The notes beneath the pieces are model-generated. The model was not told the DNA's origin, did no database searches, and saw only the letters and a program-made list of their open reading frames with translations. Shown here in pieces: positions 44,836-55,710 of a stretch of DNA of 64,000 nt (position 1 is its first letter; each line of letters begins with the position of its first letter). Origin of the DNA: Rhabdophis nuchalis (taxonomy: Eukaryota; Chordata; Lepidosauria; Squamata; Natricidae); NCBI GenBank assembly GCA_039707465.1, contig CM077649.1, positions 18,309,001-18,373,000 on the forward strand. The letters run 5' to 3'. Position numbers and translations under genes: made by a program.

Positions 44836-45166
44836 GAGGGGCCTTTAGGTCGACCTCTGCCCCCCTGCCAACACAAATTTCGACCGACCAGAGAGGTAGG
44901 AGGAGAACCACCATAAAACGGTGCCTCTCACCCCCAACCCCTCCAGTCAGTGCAATAGGATACCATGGTTGATGGTATCAAAAGCCACTGAGAGGTCTAA
45001 TAGGACCAGGATAGAGGAACAACCTCTATCCTGGGCCCTCCAGAGATCATCCACCAACGTCAATCTACTTATCAGTTATCATGATTTTTCATAAAATCAG
45101 GTTGTTCAGGATAGATAATTGAAGTTGATGTAGTTTTTAACTATATTCTGTGTGTCACAGGGGTGA

Positions 45167-45229
45167 AATGCTACCGGTTCAGACTAGTTCACCTGAACCA
45201 TCAGTAAAAAAATACTAATAGTTCAGGTA
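45167..45229 (+). mobile_element. hAT left-end fragment
   Basis: CAGGGGTGAAATGCTACCGG and GTTCACCTGAACCATCAG resemble a hAT terminus with CAG-GGTG-type start. It stops where the Penelope-like coding sequence begins; no right end or TSD partner is visible. Confidence 0.45.
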
Positions 45230-45814
45230 ATAGCCAACATCCTAAGAAACCCCAAAGACAAGATCCAGCTAGAAAACCAAGGAGTCTACAAAATACCTTG
45301 CAAAATCTGCCCTGCAACTTACATAGGACAAACTAATAAGAGAATAAATGCACGCATAGCAGAACATAAAAATGCAGTAAAAAAACAACTTAAAACCTCA
45401 TCCTTCTACCAGCACTTTAAAGCTACAGGACATGAAATTGACTTTGAAAGAACCAAATTAATCTCCAAAACTGAACAGCTCAATAAGAGAATAATCAGGA
45501 AAGCCATCGAAATAGAGAAACATCCCCACAACATGAACAAACATAATGATACCTTCCGCCTACCAGACATCTGGAAACCAGCACTGGCCAACAGACGAGC
45601 CCCACCCACCACCCAGAGGCCGTTAAAATACGAAATAACAAGGAACACACAGATAGTACCAATCAGTACCAATCTACCAGTCATCATACAACTGCACAGC
45701 CAATCAACCCACTCACAGCAACAAAGCCAGCTCTCCATCCCCACCCCACCCCCAGGATTTATAGAAAAATGGCAGCTGCGAAGCCACAGATGGAAGCCTG
45801 ATGATGGCGAGTGA
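45230..45814 (+). CDS. PLE GIY-YIG endonuclease domain, open frame without start
   Basis: 195 codons open from the left border to TGA at 45812. GVYKIPCKICPATYIGQTNK carries the GVY and YIG halves of the GIY-YIG signature plus a CxxC pair characteristic of PLE endonucleases. RINARIAEHKNAV supplies the conserved Arg and the EH motif. FKATGHEIDFERTKLIS and LNKRIIRKAIEIEKH follow, the latter with the catalytic Glu region and the terminal His-rich stretch. The C-terminal 90 residues are Pro/Thr/Gln-rich. Since it has no upstream ATG and no RT, it is a remnant, but all recognisable catalytic residues remain. In intact PLEs this domain makes the target nick. Confidence 0.85.
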   Translation: MANILRNPKDKIQLENQGVYKIPCKICPATYIGQTNKRINARIAEHKNAVKKQLKTSSFYQHFKATGHEIDFERTKLISKTEQLNKRIIRKAIEIEKHPHNMNKHNDTFRLPDIWKPALANRRAPPTTQRPLKYEITRNTQIVPISTNLPVIIQLHSQSTHSQQQSQLSIPTPPPGFIEKWQLRSHRWKPDDGE

Positions 45815-45827
45815 GACCTCACTGAAA
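45798..45827 (+). ncRNA. PLE-tail stem-loop, copy B
   Basis: CTGATGA (45798-45804), one unpaired T, then GGCGAG (45806-45811) facing CTCACT (45818-45823) around the six-base loop TGAGAC, then GAAA (45824-45827). Pairing is 4 Watson-Crick plus one wobble and one mismatch. The same architecture occurs at 54667-54696, 49831-49860 (minus) and 57264-57294 (minus). Confidence 0.55.
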
Positions 45828-45890
45828 TGTTGCCAAGACAATGTCATTCTTACACGGAAAAAGACCTGAATACAAGAAAACCAACATACA

Positions 45891-45945
45891 TGCATACATA
45901 GATACATACATAGATACATACATAGATACATACATAGATACATAA
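45891..45945 (+). repeat. (GATACATACATA)n repeat
   Basis: A twelve-base unit in about four copies following the PLE tail. Confidence 0.9.
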
Positions 45946-48095
45946 ACTTGCATCCATCCTACTAACATGTATTACTCCTTATTTACAAGAATTACATTTA
46001 GGTGGTCCCCAGCCAAAATATGTATGTAATATAACTGCACAATCTTTGGTAGGACTATTTCATTTGTTATCTATTTATTTAGTACATTTAGATCCTATCA
46101 CAATCCCACAGGACTTTCAGCAGCTAATTAGAAAATACAGTATGCTTATTAAAAGACTTAATCACAGATATTAGAAAAGATCACAAATCGCTTTATTTCT
46201 GATCTTACCATAAACATTGAGAAATTATTAATTAAAATTATAACACCTGTAACAAATATTTAAATTTTAAATAATATATATTTTATCAACATATCCTCTG
46301 CTTAAATTTCATTTTATGACATTGCACCTTCAGTTCCAAAATTGCCTTTGGAAATGAAGAGGTCTAAGTACTATACCTAAACTTTTGAAAATATTTTCCA
46401 GAAGTATATAATGCAATCATATGGCATAACTGACTTAGTCAACATACAGAGAAAAAACATCATTCTGAGATCAAGAAACTAAATAACTGAAATCAGAAGA
46501 GATATCTGTTGTACAGAATTGAAGAGAATAACCCGCTTTTACTATGCTGCAAATGTTTAAAAATATTATATTGATTTTGAATGCTCTGGGCAAGCTGTGT
46601 TGAAGAAAGAAGACATTTCAAAAAGATTAAATTAAATCCTTGTTACCAATCCAGAACTACTTAAGTAGTGAAAGCTAAGCAATAAATTAAAGCAGGATTT
46701 GTGAAGGGAGGAGTGAAATGGTTGGTTTTTTAAAATGGTATTTTCATTTGTATGTATTATATTGTTGAATTATATCACACTTATCACACTATTATTTCTC
46801 ATAATAGTGTATATGTAAGGTAACTATTATATAATAAATAAAATATTCAACAATTGCCATATAATAATGTTGATTCCTATTTTTGGCATAAAAAAAGTAT
46901 TTTAAATAAAAATAGTATACCTTGAACAGGATCACACGGAATGGTAGAATACAAAGAATGGTGGTGTGTTCATTGAAAGGAGCTTGACATATTTTTCATT
47001 TGGGGTGAATGTAACTTAGTAGCACAAAAGAAAGGGAAAAATAGATTCCACTTTTAAAAAAAAACTTATTTAAAATGTATGATTATTTCCAATCGATCAA
47101 TCATAATTTCTGCTGGCAATAATTCCTTGGCATTTTAGATATGAAAAGTAATTTATCTTACCTTGCATATTCTGTAGAACATCTTTAATATTATGATCAG
47201 AAGTACATTTTCTGCAGATTTTTCTCCCCCTTTACTCTTCATTAAATATGCACTTTGTAATAGGATTTATAAGGCCTACATTTTAATTAGACTTTGCTCT
47301 GGGCCAAATCAGAGATTGATACCAGCAAAAAGTTATTGAAAAATGCATTAAAAGATGTTGGGAAATAATTAGACTGCAAGAAAAGGTATTCTGAGAACAC
47401 TATTAGTATATATGATCACTGTATCCTAATCAAATTAGCTAAGGACACTTTGCCCATTTTAATGTTCAAAAGCTGTATCAACTCAGAAAATGAATTCCAG
47501 TCTTCTGTAACTTATTAAAATCCAAGTTATTCAACTTCAGAATCATAATCAATGAAGTTTCAGTAATGCATATATATGTATTTACATGTATCCTTGTGTG
47601 TTTGTGTGCATATATGTGCATTGTATAACTATATAAATACAAATAAAATATTATTGAAGGTTAAGAATGATCTCTTAAGATGATTTCCAATAAAGTTTAT
47701 TTATAAACATGTTTGCACATACATTTATATGTTAATAACCCTAGGTACACAGTTTACAACATATGAAATGAAAACATCCAAAAATCATCATAAAAGAATT
47801 TATAATAATGTTTTTAAACTATATTTTAAAAAATTGTTATTAAATAAGATTTTCCTGCTTAAATGCTGTCTTAAAAACTGTTTTCTCAATTTTTCTAAAG
47901 GCGTTAAGGGAGAGGGCATACATGTCTTCAAGGTTGGCTTTTTCAGAGAGTGTGAGCAGCTGCTGAAAACAAAATTATTTTCCTGATTCTAGTCCTCTTG
48001 ATCTATTTTCAGATCAGATCATCTGGAGCATTATTTCCCTTCTAGACCTAGATCTAATAGAGTAGGCTAATTCTATTTAAAATTATATATATAAT
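45946..48095. other. No recognised feature
   Basis: AT-rich. A weak LINE-tail-like stretch at 46070-46145 (TTTATTTAGTACATTTAGATCC) is too short to assign. Confidence 0.45.
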
Positions 48096-48296
48096 TTTGA
48101 AACCAACACCTTAGACAAATCTGAACACAAACCCAAACTCTGGCTCAGATACGTAGATGACACTTTCATAATTTGGCCACATGGGAAAGAAAAACTGGAC
48201 AACTTCCTCACACACCTCAACAACCTACACCCCAAAATACAATTGACCATGGAAATAGAAGCTAATAACCTAAAATATAATGTTTCCTCAAACTAA
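48096..48296 (+). pseudogene. Penelope-like reverse transcriptase fragment with YVDD
   Basis: A 66-codon open stretch contains LWLRYVDDTFIIWPHG, the catalytic motif C of PLE reverse transcriptases, followed by LDNFLTHLNNLHPKIQLTME, the typical downstream helix. It ends at a TAA at 48294. No other PLE part is within 1 kb on this strand. Confidence 0.85.
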
Positions 48297-48359
48297 ACAA
48301 GGACTGTAGTTGTACATTCTTTTTCATTTTCAAATATTTTTTTAATTTTTTAATTGCTA

Positions 48360-49070
48360 ACAACTGGCTCTTCAATAAAATAAATAATGTTGACTAGATC
48401 AGCCTCTTGAATGACAACCTTATTGCCTCTCAGCTTCTTTTTCTTAGTACCTTTGATTCTGTTTTGCCATTTATCATCTGTAATAAATATTGTTTAAATG
48501 TTACGATCCATGCAAGGTGTTAACTAGGAGAACCTGCAATTACTCCACAATAGGATGGATTATTTGCACCTTCTCATTTTGTAGATCCCAAATGCTGTGT
48601 TCAGAATGCTAACACAACTGTTTAAGTACTTCTACTGCAGCATATTTCTTTAAATCAAAATCCATTGCTACATCTGTGGTAAAAAATTCTGGCAGTGTTT
48701 GTCAATTGTCAACTGAATTTCAATTTCTAATTTTCCACAAAATTTCAGATCATCCATATAAAGCAAATGTGAAATTTTATTAATATTATTTGCTGTTTGA
48801 TAACTGTGATTCTTCAAAATAACTGAAAGTGGGATTATCGAAATCAAAATAATAAGGGTGATAATCAGTCACCCTGGCATTTCCCTCTCCAAATGTTTAT
48901 ACTGTAAGCCCGTATTTTTAATTTCCAGATGCCAATTTTCATTTTCCACTGCTTCATTATTATTTTTCTCTATGAACATTTGTAATGTTTTTACTGATAC
49001 CAGTTGTTTCCAAAATTTGATCTCTTTTTGTTAGGTTTTGCATACTTAGAATTTTTATTGCCATGTAATA
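48360..49070 (-). mobile_element. R4/Dong-like LINE remnant with YMDD
   Basis: On the minus strand (complement of 48740-48778) ISHLLYMDDLKF is RT motif C of the R4 clade. Upstream in another frame, QGD and LSPLLF (complement of about 48860-48895) match the motif B segment reading QGDSLSPLLF. A further block INTAFGIYK-type near 48620 may belong to it. Stops and frameshifts are frequent. Distinguished from the PLE RT just upstream by YMDD and the HLL prefix. Confidence 0.6.
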
Positions 49071-49259
49071 TTGTGGTAAAATTCACATGGTTTGTGAATT
49101 TCCACATAGCTTCAGAGTGGATGTGCAGTCCTGGTACTTAGACTGCTGCCTTACTGGCTCCATTCAGGAAAGCAAGAATCCCGTCAGGGTAAGGGAAAAT
49201 GCCAGATTCCCTCATAATAAATCACACCCAGGAAGGAATCTATATATCTGATCTTTTTT

Positions 49260-49507
49260 TGTGTAGTGGGCAAGTACCAGACCAGCATGGCTGCAACAGC
49301 TTTTATTGACTCAAAAATGGAACTGAGGAACTGCAGGTCAATGCCTGTTATTTATACTCTAGGCCCACAGGGCCTTAACCAATCATAAACTAGAAGAAAA
49401 CTGCCCCCATATAATTGTCCTGAACTTCCTTCCAATAGTTGCAGTCATCTAAAAGTTAGTTTCACTTAATCCCCTTCAGCATAACTATATACATTTAATA
49501 CATAACA
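49260..49507 (-). mobile_element. Solo LTR, 248 bp, antisense
   Basis: Minus-strand reading starts TGTTATGTATT and ends CCCACTACACA, an LTR-type TG...CA pair. TATAAATA (complement of 49349-49356) and AATAAA (complement of 49302-49307) occur in the right order about 45 bp apart, with the end some 45 bp beyond. No matching target duplication could be confirmed, and internal sequence is not recognised on either side. Confidence 0.6.
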
Positions 49508-49775
49508 ATCTTCCTTTCCAGATTTCACAGAACCTCAGAGCAACATCTAAATATGCACCTCAGTTCAAGGCCCAGGACAGGAGCCCCTCCATCTGCACAT
49601 CTAACCAGGAAGGATAATTATCTTTTGATAAAGTCACCCACTAGAACTAGGATGTATACAAACCATGCCCCCAAGTCCACACTAAGGACTAGTCCCCCTA
49701 CAAAACAAAGTATCTTTACCCCATGTTCTCTGTAGTCTACCCCTAAGAGCAACCCTTTTTGCTTTGGGGAATAAC
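49508..49775. other. Moderately C-rich sequence, unassigned
   Basis: It lies between the LTR and a PLE tail and may belong to either. No motif recognised. Confidence 0.35.
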
Positions 49776-50130
49776 CCAAAGGTGCTTTTTCAGGAGACAA
49801 CTGGACTTCCTTGCTTTTTCTTGGAAGATATTTCACTTCTCATCCAAGAAGCTTCTTCAGCTCTGACAGGATAGTGGGGAATGGAAGGATTTATATTCCT
49901 TGCAGACAGCTGGTCATTTGCATCCTTTTAGTGGGTTGTTGAAGCATTTGGAGGTTTATCTGTATCCTCAGAGTCAACTGGGTAGTGCTGATGGTTCCTG
50001 CAGTCTGCAATTTTTTCTTTCTCTGGAAATCCATTCATACTCCCACACCATTTGAAGGGTGTTCTTGCCAAGGGGAATAAATAATTCTTTCCTTACTGTG
50101 TGTCTGGATTTCATTTTGATTTGTTCTTGT
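49776..50130 (-). mobile_element. Penelope-like element 3' tail, antisense
   Basis: The minus strand reads CAAATGACCAGCTGTCTGCAAGG then GAATATAAATCC and, at 49860, CTGAAGAAGCTTCTTGG, GAGAAGTGAAATATCTTCC and AAGCAAGGAAGTCCAGTTG. These are the 3' words of a PLE lineage I recognise from other vertebrates (an RSE-SSKKKQ-type translation). It includes the third stem-loop copy (49831-49860). The coding part is missing or beyond recognition. Confidence 0.65.
49831..49860 (-). ncRNA. PLE-tail stem-loop, copy C
   Basis: On the minus strand CTGAAGA (49860-49854), one unpaired A, then GCTTCT (49852-49847) facing AGAAGT (49840-49835) around a six-base loop, then GAAA (49834-49831). Five Watson-Crick pairs and one G-T wobble. 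Confidence 0.55.
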
Positions 50131-50311
50131 GCAACTCTAGGTCAAGTTGCCACACCCACTATCCAGACTTTTTGTCTTTCTTATAAAGTCTGGCTGTTAT
50201 ATGGAAGTCACTGGACTATCTGAATTCTAAAGAGCACTTTAGCTTCGTTATTTTCCTTCCTCCCTCCCTCCCTCCCTGTTCCTTCAGATTTTTTTTTTTG
50301 CAAAGGTGGGT

Positions 50312-51003
50312 TTATGGTTTATGGTTTATTTAATTTTATACCGCACCCTTTCCAAAAGGGACTCGGGGCAGTGCACAGGCAATTTAAAAACATATATAAA
50401 CAACAATATACAAAATATAAAACCAAATTAAATTAATATCCCTGTGCTAAAAATTTAACTATATTAAACAATATCCCTAAAACCAATTTAAAACAATTTA
50501 ACTGCAGACTGTGGGCTAGGTGATGTGAGTTAGGCCAGGCCGGCCTGTTGGAAAAAATAAGTTTTAAGGTTCTGGCGGAAGGAGCGGAGATCCGTGATCG
50601 TTCTCAGTTCGGGGGGTAAGTCGTTCCAGAGAGTTGGGCCCTCCACAGAGAAGGCCTTTCCCCTGGGCGTCTCCCGCTGGCATTGCCTAGTGGACGGCAC
50701 CTGGAGAAGTCCCTCTCTGTGGGAGCGAATCGGCCAAAGGGATGTATGGGGCAGGATGCGATCCCGAAGATAACTAGGTCCCGTGCCATGGAGCGCTTTG
50801 AAGATGATAGTCAGCACCTTGAAGTGCACCCGAAAGACCACAGGCAGCCAGTGCAGCTCGCGCAAGAGCTGTGTTACATGGGAGCATCTAGGAGCTCCCA
50901 TAATTGCCCGTGCGGCTGCGTTCTGGACTAACTGCAGTCTTCGGGTGCACCTCAAGGGAAGCCCCATATAGAGAGCATTGCAGTAGTCTATACGGGATGT
51001 CAC
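50312..51003 (-). mobile_element. CR1/L2-group LINE, antisense, 5'-truncated
   Basis: 3' tail and UTR complement (ACTCGGGGCAGTGCACAGG) followed by an open minus-strand frame (50530-51003): [54 protein letters not shown] and WNDLPPELRTITDLRSF. It is 5'-truncated just before the DYCN block. 157 codons without interruption suggest a young insertion. Confidence 0.92.
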
Positions 51004-51444
51004 GAGGTGACACTTGCTGTCTGTTGCTGTCTTTTCAGTTCTGCCTTTTTCATAAGTTTGGTCTTGTGCAGCCAGAATTAGCCCCTATGTCTCTTTCTTT
51101 ATTGGTATTATTATTCTACTTTGTTCTTATCATGTGCTTTTCTCCTTGCAGTTCCCCATTTGAAGACTTATTTGAAAGCAAAGCAGTGAGGATTTCAATG
51201 AACTAAGAATAATGAAACTACTGAGAATGCAGTCTTCTCTGTGTGTTGTCTGTTAAGTGTCAAAAGAGACTTTTATGGCTGTAGAAATGAATGTTTTCAC
51301 AAACAACTATACAACAGCAGCCTCTAATGACTTCTTTCTGTGAAAAACAAACTTAAAATGGTCTTTACAAAGAGAAGTAGTGAGTGTTATATTTTGACAT
51401 ATGCTGCTGTTATTTGCAGGGGAAGGGTGTTCCACAGAGTTTGC
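51004..51444. other. No recognised feature
   Basis: AT-rich spacer between the LINE and the second copy of the unclassified repeat. Confidence 0.45.
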
Positions 51445-51570
51445 ACCATTATAGTTATGCTGAATTGTTTTTCTCTCAATCGTGAAGAGGCAAAAACATG
51501 GTTTCAAAAAGTAGGAGGGAGGATAAATCCCAATTCTTGTTTCTCTCCCTCCCTCCCCCCTCCCTCTCTG
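51445..51570 (+). repeat. Unclassified repeat, copy 2, with pyrimidine tract
   Basis: CACCATTATAGTTATGCTGA, GGCAAAAACATGGTTTC and GGATAAATCCCAATTCTTG align with copy 1 (33985-34083). Positions 51538-51570 are a TCTCCCTCCC tract, at the same place where copy 1 has its (CCTGC)n block. Confidence 0.75.
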
Positions 51571-53941
51571 TGTATTTTGGAAGGAGTCTGACAGGCTGAC
51601 AAAATGTATTGATATGCACCATTTTTTCTCTTATTCCTCCAGACATAAAGCTTCTTTTTATGTGTTATGCTTGTTAAAATGACCTGCATATTCTCCATGT
51701 TCTCATTAGCTAGCTATTTATAAGTTGTTTTTCATTTTCCATCCACGTTATATATCTAACATATACTTCAAGGCCAGCCAATTGGAAGAAAGAGAGAAAG
51801 TGTTAATGTGTGAAGCTTGCACCAGGGAGATAGCTGATTGATAACCAAATGCAAAATGCAGAAATGCCTAATTATTATTGTAAATTGGTATGCTATTAAA
51901 AGGCTATGAACTTTCTTCAGTTTAGACTGGAACCTCAGAGAGTGCCCTGTGGGATTTCATCCACCATTATTGTCTATCTACCGTAGAAAAAAGTTCTTAG
52001 AGCTGAAGGGACATAAAATCCATTTTTACTTTTCTACATTTTCCTATTTCTAAGTGTTTTGCTTATTTGCTGTCCATAAATTACACTTAGCAAAACAGTG
52101 CGTTAAAGTGATATCCTTGTTATCATTGAGTTAGCAGAAATGTATGGCAGCATAAATTGTGCTACCTATATTGCCATTCACTATGCTGCTGCAGTAATGG
52201 TGATTATAAATGACACTTTCCTCAGTTATTTATTTTGCCAGCATAAGGGAAGGCCTTGCGAATTCTCCTTGTTTCTCCTTTCACCAAGCAGATCTACAAA
52301 TGCAAAATCAATCCCAATCATTTGCTTTAAAGTGGGTGTGCCATAATGGTGTAAATTTTGGAAAGTGGGTTTAGCCATGTGTTGTGTTACCCAAAATATA
52401 GGTGTATGTTATAGAGGAGGGGAAATGCAAGTAAGAATGAGAGAAGTCTCTCAGTAGTCTTTCCTTGAAATCTTTTATTTTTTGACCAGCTTGTTTCTGA
52501 ATACAAATCTAGCCCAATTCTGAAAGGAAAGCACTGGATGAAATCAATGTTCCTGATGCTGCAGTGTTTAAGAAAATTAGTCTGGCCTCATGACCAACTG
52601 CACTAGAATTGGCAAGTGTATAGCTGTGGAGAATGTTTGACCCATGCATATTAACTACTGTATCTATGTGATGAATGCCATTAAAATGGGGCACTAAATT
52701 AAAATTACAATGATATCAACCCCTCAAAAGGCTAGCATAACTATTTACAATTGGGTGGACAAATATCCACCTAAACAGCAATTTTCCTTGTTAATAGAGA
52801 TCCATGTCCAATCACTGGAGTACAAATTATAAATCCATAGCATCTTATTCCATTCTCTTTTTATTAGAACCAAATGGGCAAAAAGCCCAGTATTATTAAA
52901 GGAGGAAAAAAGTGGAAGGCTCAGAATAACTTTAAACTGCCTTAGATAGAGGCTGGGATATATCAGACAATATGGCAGAATATAAGTGGTTGAAGGGCAC
53001 ATATTTGGAGGGATGTGTATAATTTGTCCAAAAAATGCTCAAAGAGATTACAAAAAGTCAATGAGCTACATTGTGTCTTTAGCTACCACTGGTACAGTAG
53101 GATACATGTATGATATATTCCAAGACAACATAGCAAATGTGATTTTTAAGATCCTTGTTAACAAGGAGTTATCATTAGAATATTCTGGGATGCAGATCTT
53201 AAAATCTCAAAGCAGATTTAGTGATGTTAATTAGACTCCTGCATCATCAGTGTTAAAAAGTTCTTCAGACAACATGACCTGAAACTTTAGACTAGCATTT
53301 TCATCTGCATTCTACATCATTTAATTAAATGTTCAATTAATCATTATTTGAATGTTAGTAATCTTGATAGTGAGGTGTCTTTGAGCAAGAATAAGGACAT
53401 TAGTAAATCTGAATTAAGTTTTATTTTATAAAGGGATAATCAGGCTTTCCAGACTAAAAAAATACTACAGGGAAATTTATTTTTAAATATAAATTGGGCA
53501 TGTTGAAGAACATACCTCTATTTTCATTACCCATAATTCTATGCAATCTAGAAGAAAGAAGTGTTAATATGTTCTTTTTAATTTTCTTTTGGATGCATAA
53601 AGAAATACAACATTAACTTTAATTATTAAAATTAAATGTAACAGTACTTGTGATAAACTTATCTTTCTTGGGTAAGTTTCTGTGATATCCATTTTAGAGA
53701 CAGCAACTGAAGGAAATAATTTTCATTCTGTGTTAATTAAGATTCTGGGCAACAAAAGCAGTAATCAAAATGACAATTGTTGTATCATCTTCATCTCTTC
53801 AGAACTTGCACTTAGATAAAAATCAATGAAGATTAGAGTGCCAAGATTCAGTGTGTGGCAAAATTTAACAGCTGATGCCTGCTGGAATCAAAATGTGCTT
53901 TGATTACAATAATAGCTCTGATCTTTGCTTTCTAAAGCATG

Positions 53942-53943
<2 letters not shown>
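51571..53943. other. 2.4 kb without recognised feature
   Basis: AT-rich unique-looking sequence; no coding or mobile-element signature. Confidence 0.45.

Positions 53944-54037
<94 letters not shown>
53944..54037 (+). repeat. (AT)n microsatellite, left of the PLE
   Basis: About 47 AT units ending directly at the PLE border. Confidence 0.98.
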
Positions 54038-54040
<3 letters not shown>

Positions 54041-54068
54041 GGTCTTTGGTTGTTCGGGCCACACAGCA

Positions 54069-54670
54069 TGAATAAACGAGATGATACCTCCCGCCTACCA
54101 GCCATTTGGAAACCTGCCCTCACTGACAAACGAGTCCCTAACACAAAGAATGATACCAGACCCACACTCACGAAAACCACACAGGATGTCACTATCACAC
54201 ATCCACGCAAAAAGCAAACCCAAACCCACACCGATGATGACCACAAATCAGAAGCCCGACCACAAACCAGAAGCCAGACCAAAGCTGCATTATTAGCCAC
54301 TTTAAACCCCTCCAATCCATACATGAAGCAAACTGATGCCCACCACGGAGATGTGGTACGACCACAAACGCGAAGCCAAACAACAGCAATGCAGCTCACC
54401 AGGTCAAATTCCTCTGCTACTCAGACTAACACAAGCACAACCAGGCCCCCACCCAAACAGAACACGCCCCCATCCAATCAGAGCACAGCCAAACTCCCAT
54501 CCAATCAGAGCACAGCCAAACCCCCTACCAATCAGAACACACCTCCACCCAATCAGAATGCAGCCAAACTCCCACCCAATCAGGTCACACCCCCACTGGC
54601 AGTTAAAAAGAGAAACCGGCTGAGATCTCACATTGCTCCTGGAAGCACCAAGCCGGAAGCACCAGCCTGA
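54069..54670 (+). pseudogene. PLE C-terminal region with Pro/Asn-Gln repeats
   Basis: 200 codons open from ATG 54069. Residues 1-20 correspond to the end of the endonuclease region. The remainder is hydrophilic, with KSEARPQTRSQTKA and VRPQTRSQTTAMQ as an imperfect duplication, and then five NQ-containing units (PSNQSTAKL-type) 7 or 9 residues long. The GIY-YIG core itself is absent through 5' truncation, so no activity is expected. Confidence 0.75.
54474..54582 (+). promoter_or_regulatory. Five phased CCAATCA boxes inside the PLE
   Basis: CCAATCA begins at 54474, 54501, 54528, 54549 and 54576, with spacings of 27, 27, 21 and 27 bp. This is a minisatellite within the coding region that also presents repeated consensus NF-Y (CCAAT) sites. 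Regulatory function is inference. Confidence 0.4.
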
Positions 54671-54696
54671 AGATGATGAATGAGATTTCATCGAAA
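54667..54696 (+). ncRNA. PLE-tail stem-loop, copy A
   Basis: CTGAAGA (54667-54673), one unpaired T, then GATGAA (54675-54680) facing TTCATC (54687-54692), six perfect pairs around the loop TGAGAT, then GAAA (54693-54696) and CGTC. The TGA stop of the ORF lies within the CTGA. Confidence 0.6.
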
Positions 54697-54781
54697 CGTC
54701 GTGAAGATACTTCCAATTCTACGCAGGAGAAAACCCGAACAACCAAAGACCTACATACAAACACCCGCGAAAACCTCAGAA

Positions 54782-54926
<145 letters not shown>

Positions 54927-55037
54927 TCTGATTAGAAAACCAAATTCATTATTGTAAAAACACACACATAAAATGAGCTAAAGATACTGATTATCATTCA
55001 GTAAATCCTCCTTCTATAAAAACAACAGTTTATAGTT

Positions 55038-55085
55038 CAGGTAGTCCTCAATTTACAACGGCAACTAAGCCAATCATTTGCCATG
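55038..55085. mobile_element. DNA-transposon terminus fragment
   Basis: CAGGTAGTCCTCAATTTACA is the complement of the right end at 19992-20012. Only the terminus and about 30 bp of subterminal sequence are present. Confidence 0.55.
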
Positions 55086-55710
55086 GCATATTAGACCTTT
55101 GTCTGGTGCACCAATTTTGCACCCTTTCCTAGATCAGCAACTCCTATCTTCCTTACTTCTCATCTGGATTACTGCAATGTGCTCCATGTGGGGCTGCTCT
55201 TAAGCACTTAGAAAGTTCAACTGGCCCAGTTGAAACTTCAGCTGCAGGATTGCCTTTCAGTTTTATTCTGAGTGAAAATTAAGGTATTGGTCATCACTTT
55301 TAAAGACCTATATGGCCCCGGGAAAGGATTATCTGCAGGATTGCCTTTCTCTAAGGACTTCTACCCTTCCTACTAGGTGAAACACGGTGGGCTCACTCCT
55401 ATTCCTTTCCCCTAAATATTGTCATGTGATGGAAACTAGGAAGCATGCCTTTTCTGTGGCAGCCATTCGCACATGGAACTATCTCTTGAAATTTGACAGT
55501 CCTCCATCCTTTTAGCCTTCTATAATGCTTAGAGGGCCTGTTTTTCTCTCTAGAAAGCACATTAGAACACAATTGGTACCAGGTTTTTATTTTTTTTATT
55601 TTTAAGTTTAAGTGCTTTAACAGGTTGAATTTTGTAATTTGAATTTGAGTTTATATGTCTTTTAACTTTTTCATGGGAGCTACCCACAGTTGATAATAAA
55701 TAAACAAATG
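55086..55710 (+). mobile_element. Old CR1/L2-group LINE fragment
   Basis: Plus-strand frames give LTSHLDYCN-like, VKIKVLVITFKDLYGPG and, later, a block like EACLFCGSHSHMELSLEI, the counterparts of VTSRLDYCN, FKVLIIIFKALHGSG and RAFSVAGPALWNDLP of the dominant family. GTTGATAATAAATAAACAAATG ends it as a LINE tail. Heavily decayed. Confidence 0.6.

Larger units (their letters stand above)
43655..45075 (-). mobile_element. CR1/L2-group LINE with RT domain, antisense
   Basis: The longest copy of the dominant family here. The minus strand encodes [30 protein letters not shown] (motif A), [20 protein letters not shown] (motif B), [14 protein letters not shown] (catalytic YTDD), [41 protein letters not shown]-type and WNDLPPELRTTTDLRLF. 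One frameshift near 44280-44300 separates the RT and C-terminal frames, and another lies near 44835-44850. The 3' UTR and ATTTT tail are intact. The endonuclease is missing (5' truncation near 45075). Confidence 0.92.
45230..45890 (+). mobile_element. Penelope-like element 3' part, open GIY-YIG
   Basis: A 5'-truncated PLE beginning inside the linker before the endonuclease, running through an open GIY-YIG domain to a stop at 45814, then a tail with a stem-loop (45798-45827) and CTTACACGGAAAAAGACCTG-type sequence before GATACATACATA repeats. The reverse transcriptase is missing from this copy. It directly abuts a hAT terminus at its left. Confidence 0.88.

Noticed and set aside
53939..54670. 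243-codon open frame running through (AT)n
   Set aside because: The first third is a Tyr-Ile repeat from the microsatellite; only the PLE part from 54069 is meaningful.
54667..54700. Canonical hammerhead ribozyme
   Set aside because: An unpaired base follows CTGAAGA in all copies and stems I and III were not established; reported only as a structured element.
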